Origin: Actibacterium sp. MT2.3-13A
GTDB taxonomy: Bacteria > Pseudomonadota > Alphaproteobacteria > Rhodobacterales > Rhodobacteraceae
Assembly: GCF_018139985.1 (NCBI RefSeq)
Contig: NZ_JAGSOU010000005.1
Span: forward strand, 124,001-188,000
Direction: 5' to 3'
Length of the DNA: 64,000 bases
This document shows, piece after piece, positions 9,108-17,622 of this stretch. The notes beneath the pieces are model-generated. The model saw only the letters and a list, made by a program, of their open reading frames with translations, was not told the DNA's origin and did not search any database. The position numbers were made by a program, and so were the translations under genes. Numbering within the stretch: position 1 is the stretch's first letter; each line of letters opens with the position of its first letter.

Positions 9108-9137
9108 GGTTGAACTGAACAGCCGTTCAGTTCAACC
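9108..9137. promoter_or_regulatory. TetR operator palindrome
   Basis: GGTTGAACTGAAC and GTTCAGTTCAACC are exact reverse complements with a four-base spacer (AGCC). The position directly upstream of the TetR start and the size are typical of a TetR-family operator. It could also act on the divergent lipoprotein gene (9204). Confidence 0.85.
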
Positions 9138-9203
9138 CTTAGCTTGCCGCCCCGCCCCCCGCGGGGCTAAGGTCAGGCCAGATTCCCGCCACGGCCAGGG
9201 CCC

Positions 9204-9500
9204 ATGACACGCGCCGCACTGATCATCACGCTCGCCCTGCTGGCGGGTTGCACGGATTTCCCCGCGCTCGACACCGCCACCAGCGCCGAGGCCCGCGCCG
9301 CACCCTATCCGCGGCTGGTGCCGCTGGAGGGTCTGATCGCCGGGGCCGAGGTGGCCGCGCTGGACGCGGAGACCGGCGCGCGGCTTGCCGCGCGGGCCGC
9401 GGCGCTGCGCCGCAGGGCCGCGCAGTTGCGCCGCATCTCCGCCCTGCCGCCCGCCGACCGGGCGCGGCTGATGCGCGCCATCGCCCGCCATCCGGGGTGA
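9204..9500 (+). CDS. Small predicted lipoprotein
   Basis: A 98-residue protein with a type II signal peptide: LALLAGC, lipidated Cys16. The rest is an alanine/arginine-rich helical segment with no recognisable domain. Asp at +3 after the cysteine may affect inner- or outer-membrane sorting. The gene is divergent from the TetR gene, with the shared operator between them. The next gene, homoserine dehydrogenase, is 77 bases downstream and probably independent. Confidence 0.7.
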   Translation: MTRAALIITLALLAGCTDFPALDTATSAEARAAPYPRLVPLEGLIAGAEVAALDAETGARLAARAAALRRRAAQLRRISALPPADRARLMRAIARHPG

Positions 9501-9577
9501 TCCGGGCGCGTTGCAAGCGCGCGCGCAACGCGCTAACTGTCGCGCGTCCTGCACCCATCCGGATGGAGAGCCCGAAC

Positions 9578-10864
9578 ATGACCACCCCCCTGCGCCTCGG
9601 CATTGCCGGGCTCGGCACCGTCGGTGTCGGCGTCGTCAAGATCGTCCAGCAACACGCCGACCTGCTGTCCCGGCGCAGCGGCCGCCCGGTGGCGATCACC
9701 GCTGTCTCGGCCCGCACCCGGCACAAGGACCGCGGCGTCGATGTCGAGGCTTACGCCTGGGAGGACGACCCCGTCGCCCTGGCCACGCGCGAGGATGTGG
9801 ACGTGTTCGTGGAGCTGATGGGCGGCTCGGACGGGCCGGCCAAGGCCGCGACCGAGGCCGCCATCGCCGCCGGCAAGGACGTGGTGACCGCCAACAAGGC
9901 GATGCTCGCCATCCACGGACAGGAACTGGCCGAGGCCGCCGAGGCCGCCGGCCGCGTGATCCGCTTCGAGGCGGCGGTCGCGGGCGGCATCCCGGTGGTC
10001 AAGGCCCTGACCGAGGGGCTGGCCGGCAACGAGATCACCCGCGTCATGGGGGTGATGAACGGCACCTGCAACTACATCCTCACCCGGATGCAGAGCGCGG
10101 GGCTGCCCTACGACGAGGTGTTCGAGGAGGCCAGCAAGCTGGGCTATCTGGAGGCCGATCCGGAGCTTGACGTGGGCGGCATCGACGCCGGGCACAAGCT
10201 GGCGCTGCTGGCGTCCATCGCCTTCGGCACCCGGGTCGATTTCGGCGGGGTGGAGCTGGAGGGCATCGGCGAGATCACCATCGAAGACATCCACCGCGCC
10301 GCCGACATGGGCTTCCGCATCAAGCTGCTGGGCGTGGCGCAGATGACCGGCCGGGGGCTGGAGCAGCGCATGACGCCCTGCCTGGTGCCGGCCTCCAGCC
10401 CGCTGGGGCAGCTCGAGGGCGGCACCAACATGGTGGTGCTGGAAGGCGATTCCGTGGGCCAGATCGTGCTGCGCGGCGCGGGCGCGGGCGAAGGCCCGAC
10501 CGCCAGCGCGGTGATGGCCGATGTCATCGACATCGCCCGCGGCATCCGCGTGGCGACCTTCGGCCAGCCCGCGGCCGGGCTGGAGCAGGCCCGCCGCGCC
10601 CGCGTGGCCGCCGCCGCGCCCTATTACCTGCGGATGCAGCTGCAGGACAAACCCGGCGCGCTGGCCAAGGTGGCGGCGGTGCTGGGCGACGCCGGAATCT
10701 CCATCGACCGGATGCGCCAATACGGCCACGCCGAGCCCACCGCGCCCGTCCTGATCGTCACCCACAAGACGACGCGCGACGCGCTGGAGCTGGCGCGCAG
10801 CGCCCTGGCCGGCACCGGCGTGGTCGAGGGCAGTCCGGTCGCGATCCGCATCGAAAAGGTTTAG
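9578..10864 (+). CDS. hom: Homoserine dehydrogenase
   Basis: A 428-residue enzyme that reduces aspartate semialdehyde to homoserine for threonine and methionine synthesis. The N-terminal nucleotide fold has GLGTVG at residues 11-16. The catalytic region includes GVMNGTCNYILTRM and YLEADPELDVGGIDAGHKLA. The C-terminal 75 residues form an ACT domain (LQDKPGALAKVAAVLGDAGI), which in this family allows threonine feedback. It is the monofunctional type, not fused to aspartokinase. The start follows GGAGAG at 9565. glpX lies 73 bases downstream. Confidence 0.95.
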   Translation: MTTPLRLGIAGLGTVGVGVVKIVQQHADLLSRRSGRPVAITAVSARTRHKDRGVDVEAYAWEDDPVALATREDVDVFVELMGGSDGPAKAATEAAIAAGKDVVTANKAMLAIHGQELAEAAEAAGRVIRFEAAVAGGIPVVKALTEGLAGNEITRVMGVMNGTCNYILTRMQSAGLPYDEVFEEASKLGYLEADPELDVGGIDAGHKLALLASIAFGTRVDFGGVELEGIGEITIEDIHRAADMGFRIKLLGVAQMTGRGLEQRMTPCLVPASSPLGQLEGGTNMVVLEGDSVGQIVLRGAGAGEGPTASAVMADVIDIARGIRVATFGQPAAGLEQARRARVAAAAPYYLRMQLQDKPGALAKVAAVLGDAGISIDRMRQYGHAEPTAPVLIVTHKTTRDALELARSALAGTGVVEGSPVAIRIEKV

Positions 10865-10937
10865 CCGAACTTGTGTCACCTCCCTGTCACCGGCTAGGTG
10901 TAGGGGGCGGCGCCCACATAACTACAGGATATTACGG

Positions 10938-11903
10938 ATGTCTCACCCGACCGATTTCAACGACCGCATGCTGTCGCTGGGCCTTGCCCGCGTCTCCGAG
11001 GCTGCCGCCATGGCCTCGGCCAAGCTGATCGGCCGCGGCGACGAAAAGGCCGCCGACCAGGCCGCGGTGAACGCCATGCGCGAGCAGCTGAACATGCTGG
11101 ACATCGCCGGCGTGGTCGTCATCGGCGAAGGCGAGCGGGACGAGGCGCCGATGCTCTATATCGGCGAGGAGGTAGGCACCGGCGACGGCCCGGGCGTGGA
11201 TATCGCGCTCGACCCGCTGGAGGGCACCACGCTGACCGCCAAGGACATGCCGAACGCACTGACCGTGATCGCCATGGCCCCGCGCGGCACGCTGCTGCAC
11301 GCCCCCGACGTCTACATGGAAAAGCTCGCCGTCGGGCCGGGCTACCCCAAGGACGTGGTGAGCCTTGAGATGACGCCTTGCGAGCGCGTCCAGGCTCTGG
11401 CCGAGGCGAAGGGCTGCGCGCTGTCCGACATCACCGTCTGCGTGCTGGAACGCCCGCGCCACGAGGACATGGTGGCCGAGCTGCGCGAGACCGGCGCCGC
11501 GATCCGGCTGATCACCGACGGCGACGTGGCCGGCGTCATCCACTGCGCCGAGGCCGAGATCACCGGCATCGACATGTATATGGGCTCGGGCGGCGCGCCC
11601 GAGGGCGTGCTTGCGGCCTCGGCGCTGAAATGCATGGGCGGGCAGATCTGGGGCAAGCTGCTGTTCCGCAACGAATATGAACGCGCCCGCGCCGAAAAGG
11701 CCGGGATCACCGATCTCGACCGCATCTATGCGCGCGACGAGATGGTGACCGCCGACGTGATCTTCGCCGCGACCGGCGTCACCGACGGCTCGATCCTGCG
11801 CGGCATCAAGCGCGAGCCGGGCTTCCTGACCGCCGAAACCATCCTCATGCGCTCCAAGACCGGCTCGGTCCGGCGCATGATCTACCGCAATCCGGTGAAG
11901 TGA
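10938..11903 (+). CDS. glpX: Class II fructose-1,6-bisphosphatase
   Basis: A 321-residue GlpX-type phosphatase, hydrolysing fructose-1,6-bisphosphate in gluconeogenesis and, in some relatives, sedoheptulose bisphosphate in the Calvin cycle. Metal-binding motifs GEGERDEAPMLYIGEEVG and DPLEGTT are intact. AGGATATTACGG precedes the ATG. The recJ start overlaps its stop (GTGA), so the two are translationally coupled, an arrangement common in alphaproteobacteria. Confidence 0.95.
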   Translation: MSHPTDFNDRMLSLGLARVSEAAAMASAKLIGRGDEKAADQAAVNAMREQLNMLDIAGVVVIGEGERDEAPMLYIGEEVGTGDGPGVDIALDPLEGTTLTAKDMPNALTVIAMAPRGTLLHAPDVYMEKLAVGPGYPKDVVSLEMTPCERVQALAEAKGCALSDITVCVLERPRHEDMVAELRETGAAIRLITDGDVAGVIHCAEAEITGIDMYMGSGGAPEGVLAASALKCMGGQIWGKLLFRNEYERARAEKAGITDLDRIYARDEMVTADVIFAATGVTDGSILRGIKREPGFLTAETILMRSKTGSVRRMIYRNPVK

Positions 11904-13651
11904 CCGGGCGGGCGGCCTTTCTGGGCGTCGAAAGCTCGGCTACGGGCCGACGCTGGGTGGGGCCCTCGGGGGTCGAGGACCGGCTGGCCGAGGCCGTGGC
12001 CCAGGCCACCGGCCTGCCCGCCCCCGTGGCGCAGGTGCTGGCCCGGCGCGGCGTGACGCCGGAGACGGCCGAAAGCTACCTCTCGCCCGCGCTGCGCGAC
12101 CTGCTGCCCGATCCGCTGAGCCTGCGCGACATGGGCGCGGCGGCGGAACGTGTCCTGCAGGCGGTGCGCAGGGGCGAGCGCATCGCCATCTTCGCGGATT
12201 ACGACGTCGATGGCGGCGCGTCGGCCGCGCTGCTGATCGACTGGCTGCGCGCGCTGGGACGGGCTGCCACGCTCTACATCCCCGACCGCATCGACGAGGG
12301 CTATGGCCCCAACGTGCCGGCCATGCGGGCGCTGGCGCGCGACCACGACCTGATCATCTGCGTCGATTGCGGCACGCTGAGCCATGAGCCGATCGCGGCG
12401 GCCGAGGGCGCCGATGTGGTCGTGCTCGACCACCACCTGGGCGGCGAGACGCTGCCGCCCGCGCTGGCCGTGGTGAACCCCAACCGGCAGGACGAATCGG
12501 GCGATCTGGGACATCTGTGCGCCGCCGGCGTGGTGTTCCTAATGCTGGTCGAGGCCGGGCGGCAGATGCGCGCGGCCGGCCATAACGGCCCGAACCTGCT
12601 GGATTACCTCGACCTCGTGGCGCTGGCGACCGTGGCCGACGTCGCGCCCTTGATCGGCGTGAACCGGGCGCTTGTGCGCCAGGGGCTCAAGATCATGGCC
12701 CGGCGCGAACGCCCGGGTCTGGTGGCGCTGTCCGACGTCTCGCGCATGGACAGCTTTCCCACGCCCTATCACCTCGGCTTCTTGCTGGGGCCGCGGGTGA
12801 ACGCGGGCGGGCGGATCGGGCAGGCCGATCTCGGCGCGCGGCTGCTGGCTACCGACGACCCGGCCGAGGCCGCGGCCCTGGCCGCGCGGCTGGACGAGCT
12901 GAACACCGAGCGGCGCGAGATCGAGAACGCCGTGCGCGACCAAGCGCTGGAGCAGGCCGAGGCGCGCGGGCTCCACGGCCCGCTGGTCTGGGCCGCGGGC
13001 GAGGGCTGGCACCCCGGCGTCGTGGGCATCGTCGCCTCGCGCCTTAAGGAGGCCAGCAACCGCCCCGCGGTGGTGATCGGGCTGGATGGCGACGAGGGCA
13101 AGGGTTCGGGCCGCTCCATCGCGGGCGTCGACCTCGGCGCGTCGATCCACCGGTTGGCGACCGAGGGGCTGCTGCTGAAGGGCGGCGGGCACAAGATGGC
13201 CGCGGGCCTGACCGTGGCGCGCAACCGGCTGGACGAGGCGATGGAGCGCCTCGCCGAGCTGCTTGAAAAGCAGGGCGCGGGGGCGGCGGGCCCGGCCGAT
13301 CTGCGCCTCGACGGGCTGCTCATGCCAGGCGCGGCGACGGTCGAGTTGATCGAGCGGATCGAGGCCGCCGGCCCCTTCGGCGCGGGTGCCCCTGCCCCGC
13401 GATTCGCCTTCCCCGAGGCCGAGATCCGCTTCGCCAAGAGGGTGGGCGAGAGCCACCTGAAACTGACGCTCAGCGACGGTCTGGCGGCGCGGCTGGAGGC
13501 GATCTGCTTCGGCGCCTTCGACGGCCCGCTGGGTCCGATGCTGGAAAACCACGGCGGCGCGCGATTCCACCTCGCCGGCCGGCTGGAGATCAACAGCTGG
13601 GGCGGGAAACAGCGCGTCCAGCTGCGTCTTGAGGACGCCGCGCGGGCCTGA
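11900..13651 (+). CDS. recJ: Single-stranded-DNA-specific exonuclease RecJ
   Basis: A 583-residue 5'-3' exonuclease of RecF-pathway repair and mismatch repair. DHH-domain metal motifs are FADYDVDG (Asp100, Asp102), CVDCG, and LDHHLGG (about residues 176-182). The DHHA1 domain carries GSGRSIAGVDLG and KGGGHKMAAG. The C-terminal OB-like domain ends in VQLRLED. It starts with GTG overlapping the glpX stop by four bases. The length is normal for the family. Confidence 0.95.
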   Translation: MTGRAAFLGVESSATGRRWVGPSGVEDRLAEAVAQATGLPAPVAQVLARRGVTPETAESYLSPALRDLLPDPLSLRDMGAAAERVLQAVRRGERIAIFADYDVDGGASAALLIDWLRALGRAATLYIPDRIDEGYGPNVPAMRALARDHDLIICVDCGTLSHEPIAAAEGADVVVLDHHLGGETLPPALAVVNPNRQDESGDLGHLCAAGVVFLMLVEAGRQMRAAGHNGPNLLDYLDLVALATVADVAPLIGVNRALVRQGLKIMARRERPGLVALSDVSRMDSFPTPYHLGFLLGPRVNAGGRIGQADLGARLLATDDPAEAAALAARLDELNTERREIENAVRDQALEQAEARGLHGPLVWAAGEGWHPGVVGIVASRLKEASNRPAVVIGLDGDEGKGSGRSIAGVDLGASIHRLATEGLLLKGGGHKMAAGLTVARNRLDEAMERLAELLEKQGAGAAGPADLRLDGLLMPGAATVELIERIEAAGPFGAGAPAPRFAFPEAEIRFAKRVGESHLKLTLSDGLAARLEAICFGAFDGPLGPMLENHGGARFHLAGRLEINSWGGKQRVQLRLEDAARA

Positions 13652-13716
13652 AAAGGCCATTTTCGCGCGGGTCTCGGGGCGCCGAAAATTTCCCGGAACT
13701 TTTTTCAAAAATCCTC

Positions 13717-13746
13717 TTGCACCCTCCGCGCGTTTTGCCTAATTAC
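13717..13746 (+). promoter_or_regulatory. Probable promoter of tRNA-Glu
   Basis: TTGCAC (13717-13722) and a weak TAATTA (13740-13745) are spaced 17 bases apart and end 20 bases before the tRNA. The -35 match is good; the -10 is poor by consensus but AT-rich in a G+C-rich context. Confidence 0.45.
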
Positions 13747-13765
13747 CGCGTCACGCCACGGCGCT

Positions 13766-13840
13766 GGCCCGTTCGTCTATCGGTTAGGACGCCAGGTTTT
13801 CAACCTGGAAAGAGGGGTTCGATTCCCCTACGGGCTGCCA
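13766..13840 (+). tRNA. tRNA-Glu (anticodon UUC)
   Basis: A 75-base gene. The acceptor stem GGCCCGT pairs with ACGGGCT (one G-U), followed by discriminator G and an encoded CCA. The anticodon arm CCAGG-TTTTCAA-CCTGG holds TTC. The T arm is AGGGG-TTCGATT-CCCCT. All arms are complete. No integrase or duplicated 3' end is visible beside it. Confidence 0.97.
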
Positions 13841-14115
13841 CTTTTCCCAAAGTTTGCACGCAATATCAGAAGGTTGGCAGCGACCTCGCCCAACCTTACA
13901 GCCGCCGCGATGATAGCCGCAGGGCTGTCATTTGCGCTCCAGTGGCGTCTCTCCCTTTTTCCATTGCCCTGGCCGGTTCCAGCTGCCTCCGCAGTGCCGG
14001 CTCACCCACCGAACCGGATTTCCGGAAACGCGCGCCGAACAGTCGGCCCCGGCCGCGGCACACCCGCGGCAGCGGATATACCTCCTTCGTTTTCATTTTG
14101 CCCCCGTTCCCCGCG
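13841..14115. other. Intergenic region between tRNA-Glu and the DGC
   Basis: 275 bases with somewhat mixed composition and no gene I can support. The diguanylate cyclase gene ends at 14116 and is convergent with the tRNA. A run of T and C (about 13945-13955) and CG-rich inverted bits could end transcription, but no clean terminator is visible. Confidence 0.5.
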
Positions 14116-15099
14116 CTAGGGTGCGGGACGCGCGAAACTGGCCCGCGCGCGCCCCGCGCGCTTGGAGCGGTAGAGCGCCCGGTCGGCATCGCGCAGAATG
14201 GTGTCCGGATCGGGCTGCGCATATTGCGCGGACAGCGCGGCCCCGATGCTGGCAGAGATCCTGCAGGTTCCGTCGGCGCAGGCGATCGGCTCCTGCAGCC
14301 GCTCGATGATGCGCCCCGCGATCCGCTCCAGCGTGCCGGGGTCCGTCAGCCCGTCGAAGACGAGCACGAATTCGTCGCCGCCGACCCGCGCCACCACGTC
14401 CCGCTCGCGGGTTTCGGACAGCAACACATGCGCGGCGTGGATGAGGGCGCGATCGCCGGCCGCGTGCCCCAGCCGGTCGTTGACGGTCTTGAAATGGTCG
14501 AGGTCCAGATGCATCAGCCCGAAGGGCTGCCGCGCGCAGATCAGCCGGGACAGGACGTCATCCAGGGCACGGCGGTTCTTCAGCCCGGTCAGCGTGTCGG
14601 TGCAGGCCTGTTCCTCGGCCGCGATCCGGGCGCCCTGCAGGCGCTGGTTGAGCCTGCGCAACTCAGCCGTCACCGCCGATTTCGCCTCGGAGAGGTAGAG
14701 CAAATCCACCGCCAGATCGGTGACCGCGAAATCGCCCACGGTCAGGCCATACTCCGCCACCGCATCGACGACGGCGATCCCGAAGGACAGGTTCACGATG
14801 ACGCCCGCGCCCCCGTCCAGGGCGAGGGCCTGCCCCCTCAACGCGGTGTGGGGCGGCGCGCGGAAGGCGAGGCGCATGCGCCCCTTGCACGGGCAGGGCC
14901 GCCCCTTGAGCATGGCCACCCCGCCGGGGCAATCGATCGCGAACACGTCGAAAAAAAGCCGGTTCAGCAGCGCCCCGGCCGTGCGCATCCGGATCAGCGT
15001 CGGGCCGGCATGGCGGATCCGGCGCTCGGGATCGACGATCACATGCATCGGCAGCAGCTTGTCGAGCGCGGCCGCGTTCAGGGCGTATGTGTCGGGCAT
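14116..15099 (-). CDS. HNOBA-GGDEF diguanylate cyclase
   Basis: A 327-residue protein. Residues about 10-130 resemble the haem-NO-binding-associated domain (MHVIVDPERRIRHAGP, LRGQALAL, GLTVGDFAVTDLAVDL). A predicted coiled coil lies at about 135-165. The GGDEF domain has LTGLKNRRAL, the active site GGDEF at 240-244, and the RERD inhibitory site exactly five residues upstream. It should make cyclic di-GMP from GTP and be product-inhibited. The ATG at 15099 has GAGG five bases upstream; a GTG at 15114 would overlap the H-NOX stop. Operon and domain logic say the upstream H-NOX-like protein controls it. Confidence 0.9.
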   Translation of the reverse strand: MPDTYALNAAALDKLLPMHVIVDPERRIRHAGPTLIRMRTAGALLNRLFFDVFAIDCPGGVAMLKGRPCPCKGRMRLAFRAPPHTALRGQALALDGGAGVIVNLSFGIAVVDAVAEYGLTVGDFAVTDLAVDLLYLSEAKSAVTAELRRLNQRLQGARIAAEEQACTDTLTGLKNRRALDDVLSRLICARQPFGLMHLDLDHFKTVNDRLGHAAGDRALIHAAHVLLSETRERDVVARVGGDEFVLVFDGLTDPGTLERIAGRIIERLQEPIACADGTCRISASIGAALSAQYAQPDPDTILRDADRALYRSKRAGRARASFARPAP

Positions 15100-15110
15100 C
15101 GGCACCTCGG

Positions 15111-15695
15111 TCACGGCGCGGCCAGCTTGAAGTTCCGGCCGCCGGCCGCGCGGCCCTTTAGCACCTCGATTTCCAGCACGCTGGCGCCGTCCTCCTGCTC
15201 GCCCAGAGGTTCGACCAGGACCCGCGCGCCGTAATCCTCGGCCATCGCACGCAGCGCGCCGGAAACAACGTGGCAGCCGCCGGGAAGGCACCAGCAGCAG
15301 GTCAACCGAAAGGCGTTGTCGCCGATCTGCCGCAGCTCCAGCCGCGGGCTTTCCAGTTCGGGCAGCACAATCCGCATCCGGCCCTCGACCTCGTCCAGAG
15401 AGCGCAGGAAATCGACGAATGTCTCGCCGCCGAAGCGCAGCAGCCGGCGCAGCATCCCAAACCTCGGGTGCACCACGAGGAAACCGCCGATCTCTTCGAG
15501 GACCGCCTCTCGGGGCCGGTCCCGCAGCCGCGCGATCGCCGCCAGCATGGCCTCGGTCAGCGCGTCGTCATAGGGCAGCAGCGGCTCGAACCCCTCGGGG
15601 CCGATGCCCGCCTGCGCGGCCACCGCCAGCCAGGCCTCCTGGCCGCAGGTTTCCTGCACGAAGGCCTGTATCGAACGGTTGATGAGACCGTGCAT
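15111..15695 (-). CDS. H-NOX-like sensor lacking haem ligands
   Basis: A 194-residue protein that aligns without gaps to the H-NOX core (FGGETFVDFLRSLDEV, then ESPRLELRQIGDNAF). Relative to Thermoanaerobacter H-NOX, the proximal His (H102) is Glu104. The haem-propionate motif YxSxR (Y131, S133, R135) is replaced by Cys133, Trp135 and Leu137 inside TCCWCLPGGCH. Cysteines 133, 134, 136 and 141 plus His142 form a tight cluster. The ATG at 15695 has AGGAG upstream. It lies immediately upstream of the HNOBA-GGDEF gene, so it is probably still its partner. It is unlikely to sense NO with a normal haem; metal or redox sensing is an inference. Confidence 0.85.
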   Translation of the reverse strand: MHGLINRSIQAFVQETCGQEAWLAVAAQAGIGPEGFEPLLPYDDALTEAMLAAIARLRDRPREAVLEEIGGFLVVHPRFGMLRRLLRFGGETFVDFLRSLDEVEGRMRIVLPELESPRLELRQIGDNAFRLTCCWCLPGGCHVVSGALRAMAEDYGARVLVEPLGEQEDGASVLEIEVLKGRAAGGRNFKLAAP

Positions 15696-15761
15696 GGCGT
15701 GCGCTCCTGCCTGCGGGTTCGCGGCAGGGTATCGGGGGGCGATTAACAAATCCCCAACCGC

Positions 15762-17537
15762 TCAGCGGCCGAAGAACAGCTCTCCGCCCTCGAAGACCAG
15801 CGCATTGATCGCGACCGGACGCAGGCTGAACTCGCCCGCGATCAGGTCATCGACCACCGCCGCGCCGGTGCGGAGCCCGCCGGCGCTGGCGAGGACCTCG
15901 GGAACGCGCATGACCAGGCCCGCCCCGCCCTCCTCGGCGAAATAGCCGCGCAGGACCGGGCCGCCGCGGTCGCTGCCGGTGACCAGCACCGCCTCGTCGC
16001 CGGGGGTCGCGTCCGACAACTCGACGCGCAGCAGAACGCAGCCGGGATTGCCGCCCGGCGTGCTGCGGCCGCAGGCGCGCGAAAGCTCCTCCAACTCCCA
16101 GCTGCGCAGGCCCTCCAGCAGCCCCTCGGGCAGCGCGGCGCCCTCGGGCCGCACCGGCAGCTTCGCGCGCAGCGCGGCGATCAGCGCGGCGCTGTCGGCC
16201 TCGGCGGTCTGCCGCTCGAAGGCGTAGCGGGTGGGGGCCTCGTCCAGCGCGGCCAGACGCTCGGCCAGCAGCGCGGCCTCGGGGTGGTCGCTCAGCGCGG
16301 CCAGCCGGTCGAGCCCGGCGCGCCCGGCCCGGCCCCATTCGCGCCCGATGGTCCACAGGTCGAGTTGCCTGGCCCCGACCGCGCCCGCCCGGAACCGGGC
16401 CACCTGATGGGCGGTGGCCAGCTTCTGGGGGTCGATCAGCGGCGTCAGCCAGGCCAGCGCCAGCGCGATCACCGCCAGCGCCATCACGATATTGGCCTGC
16501 CGGATGCGCGCAGCCCAGTTGCGCCGCCGCAGCACGGCCAGCGCATAGGCTAGGCCATAGCCCAGCACCACCGCGGCCAGCGTCGCCGCCGCCAGCCGGT
16601 CGGGCGACCACCCGTATTGCACGACGCGCATCCGGATCGCCTCGCCCGCCAGCACCGCCAGCGCCGGCACCAGCAGCGCCAGCACCTGCGCGGCCAGCCT
16701 CATCGCGCCGCTCTGCACCGCTGCCTCGTCATCGGCATCGAGCGCGGTCGTCACCAGCGTCAGCGCGCCCATCGCCATGGCCAGCAGTGTCGCCGCGGCC
16801 GAGAATTCGCCAAAGAGATTGGACAGCCCCCGCATCGGCAGCGCCGCGAGAAAGACCAGCACCACCGCCAGAACCACCGGCAGCAGCAGCCGCAGCAGGC
16901 GCAACACCAGATAGGGCGAGACGTAGTCGCTCAGCTCATTGACCACCGCCAGCGCCAGACCGAGCGTCACGCCGGTCAGAAGATAGGGCACGACCTCCTG
17001 CTCCAGCAGCCATTCGATCACGTCGATGCCCACCAGCTTCAGCAGGGCATCCGACAGGGTCAGCACCGCCCAGACCGTCCCCACGAACAGCCAGGCCGCG
17101 GCATAGCGCACCACGATATTCCACGATTGCTGGAACAGCTGCGGATAGCTGTTCCACTGCCCCGCGCGCTTCCACGCGATGACGAAGGGCAGCGGCACGG
17201 CGCTCAGCAGCCCGAAGGACACCAGCGGATGCCCGGTCTGGAAAAAGGCCGCGGTGGTGTCGAAGCGCAGGCTGGCCCAGGCCAGCAGCCCCGCCGCCGG
17301 CAGGGCCAGCGCCGCCGCCAGCGCCCCGGCCACCGCCAGGCTGAGTGGGCCGGCCATGGCCAGCCAGGCCGAAAACAGCACCCAGGCCAGGGCCGAGAGG
17401 AACAGGTAGAGCCGCGGCGCCTCGGTCAGAAGGTCGGGCAGCACGTCGGACAGCATCCACATCGCCAGCCCCGCCAGCGCCCCCACCAGCGCCATCGAAA
17501 GCCGCCCGAGGGCTTCGGTCTGCTCTGTCCTGTTCAT
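15762..17537 (-). CDS. DUF4153 multi-pass membrane protein
   Basis: A 591-residue protein. About a dozen hydrophobic segments fill residues 10-375, followed by a soluble C-terminal domain of about 210 residues. The membrane part (FDTTAAFFQTGHPLVSFGLL, GQWNSYPQLFQQSWN) matches the DUF4153 family as I remember it; the family has no known reaction. It is a single gene between the H-NOX/DGC pair and a HAD phosphatase. Confidence 0.78.
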   Translation of the reverse strand: MNRTEQTEALGRLSMALVGALAGLAMWMLSDVLPDLLTEAPRLYLFLSALAWVLFSAWLAMAGPLSLAVAGALAAALALPAAGLLAWASLRFDTTAAFFQTGHPLVSFGLLSAVPLPFVIAWKRAGQWNSYPQLFQQSWNIVVRYAAAWLFVGTVWAVLTLSDALLKLVGIDVIEWLLEQEVVPYLLTGVTLGLALAVVNELSDYVSPYLVLRLLRLLLPVVLAVVLVFLAALPMRGLSNLFGEFSAAATLLAMAMGALTLVTTALDADDEAAVQSGAMRLAAQVLALLVPALAVLAGEAIRMRVVQYGWSPDRLAAATLAAVVLGYGLAYALAVLRRRNWAARIRQANIVMALAVIALALAWLTPLIDPQKLATAHQVARFRAGAVGARQLDLWTIGREWGRAGRAGLDRLAALSDHPEAALLAERLAALDEAPTRYAFERQTAEADSAALIAALRAKLPVRPEGAALPEGLLEGLRSWELEELSRACGRSTPGGNPGCVLLRVELSDATPGDEAVLVTGSDRGGPVLRGYFAEEGGAGLVMRVPEVLASAGGLRTGAAVVDDLIAGEFSLRPVAINALVFEGGELFFGR

Positions 17538-17622
17538 GGCTGCCTCCCCGTTTAGAGCGACAGCCTATCCGGTGGCGTGGGGGCCTTCCAGAGCGGAGTT
17601 GAGCGCGCCGCCCTCCGTCCGC

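Noticed and set aside
13766-14115. Integrated element at the tRNA-Glu 3' end
   Set aside because: No integrase, no repeat of the tRNA 3' end and no island-like gene content follow it.
15111-15695. A normal NO-sensing H-NOX
   Set aside because: The proximal His and all of YxSxR are missing in an ungapped alignment, so the standard haem pocket is not present.
16617-17555. A 312-codon frame on the plus strand rich in His, Arg and Gln
   Set aside because: It is the antisense shadow of the DUF4153 membrane protein. Its composition is that of a high-G+C reverse frame, and it has no domain or ribosome site.
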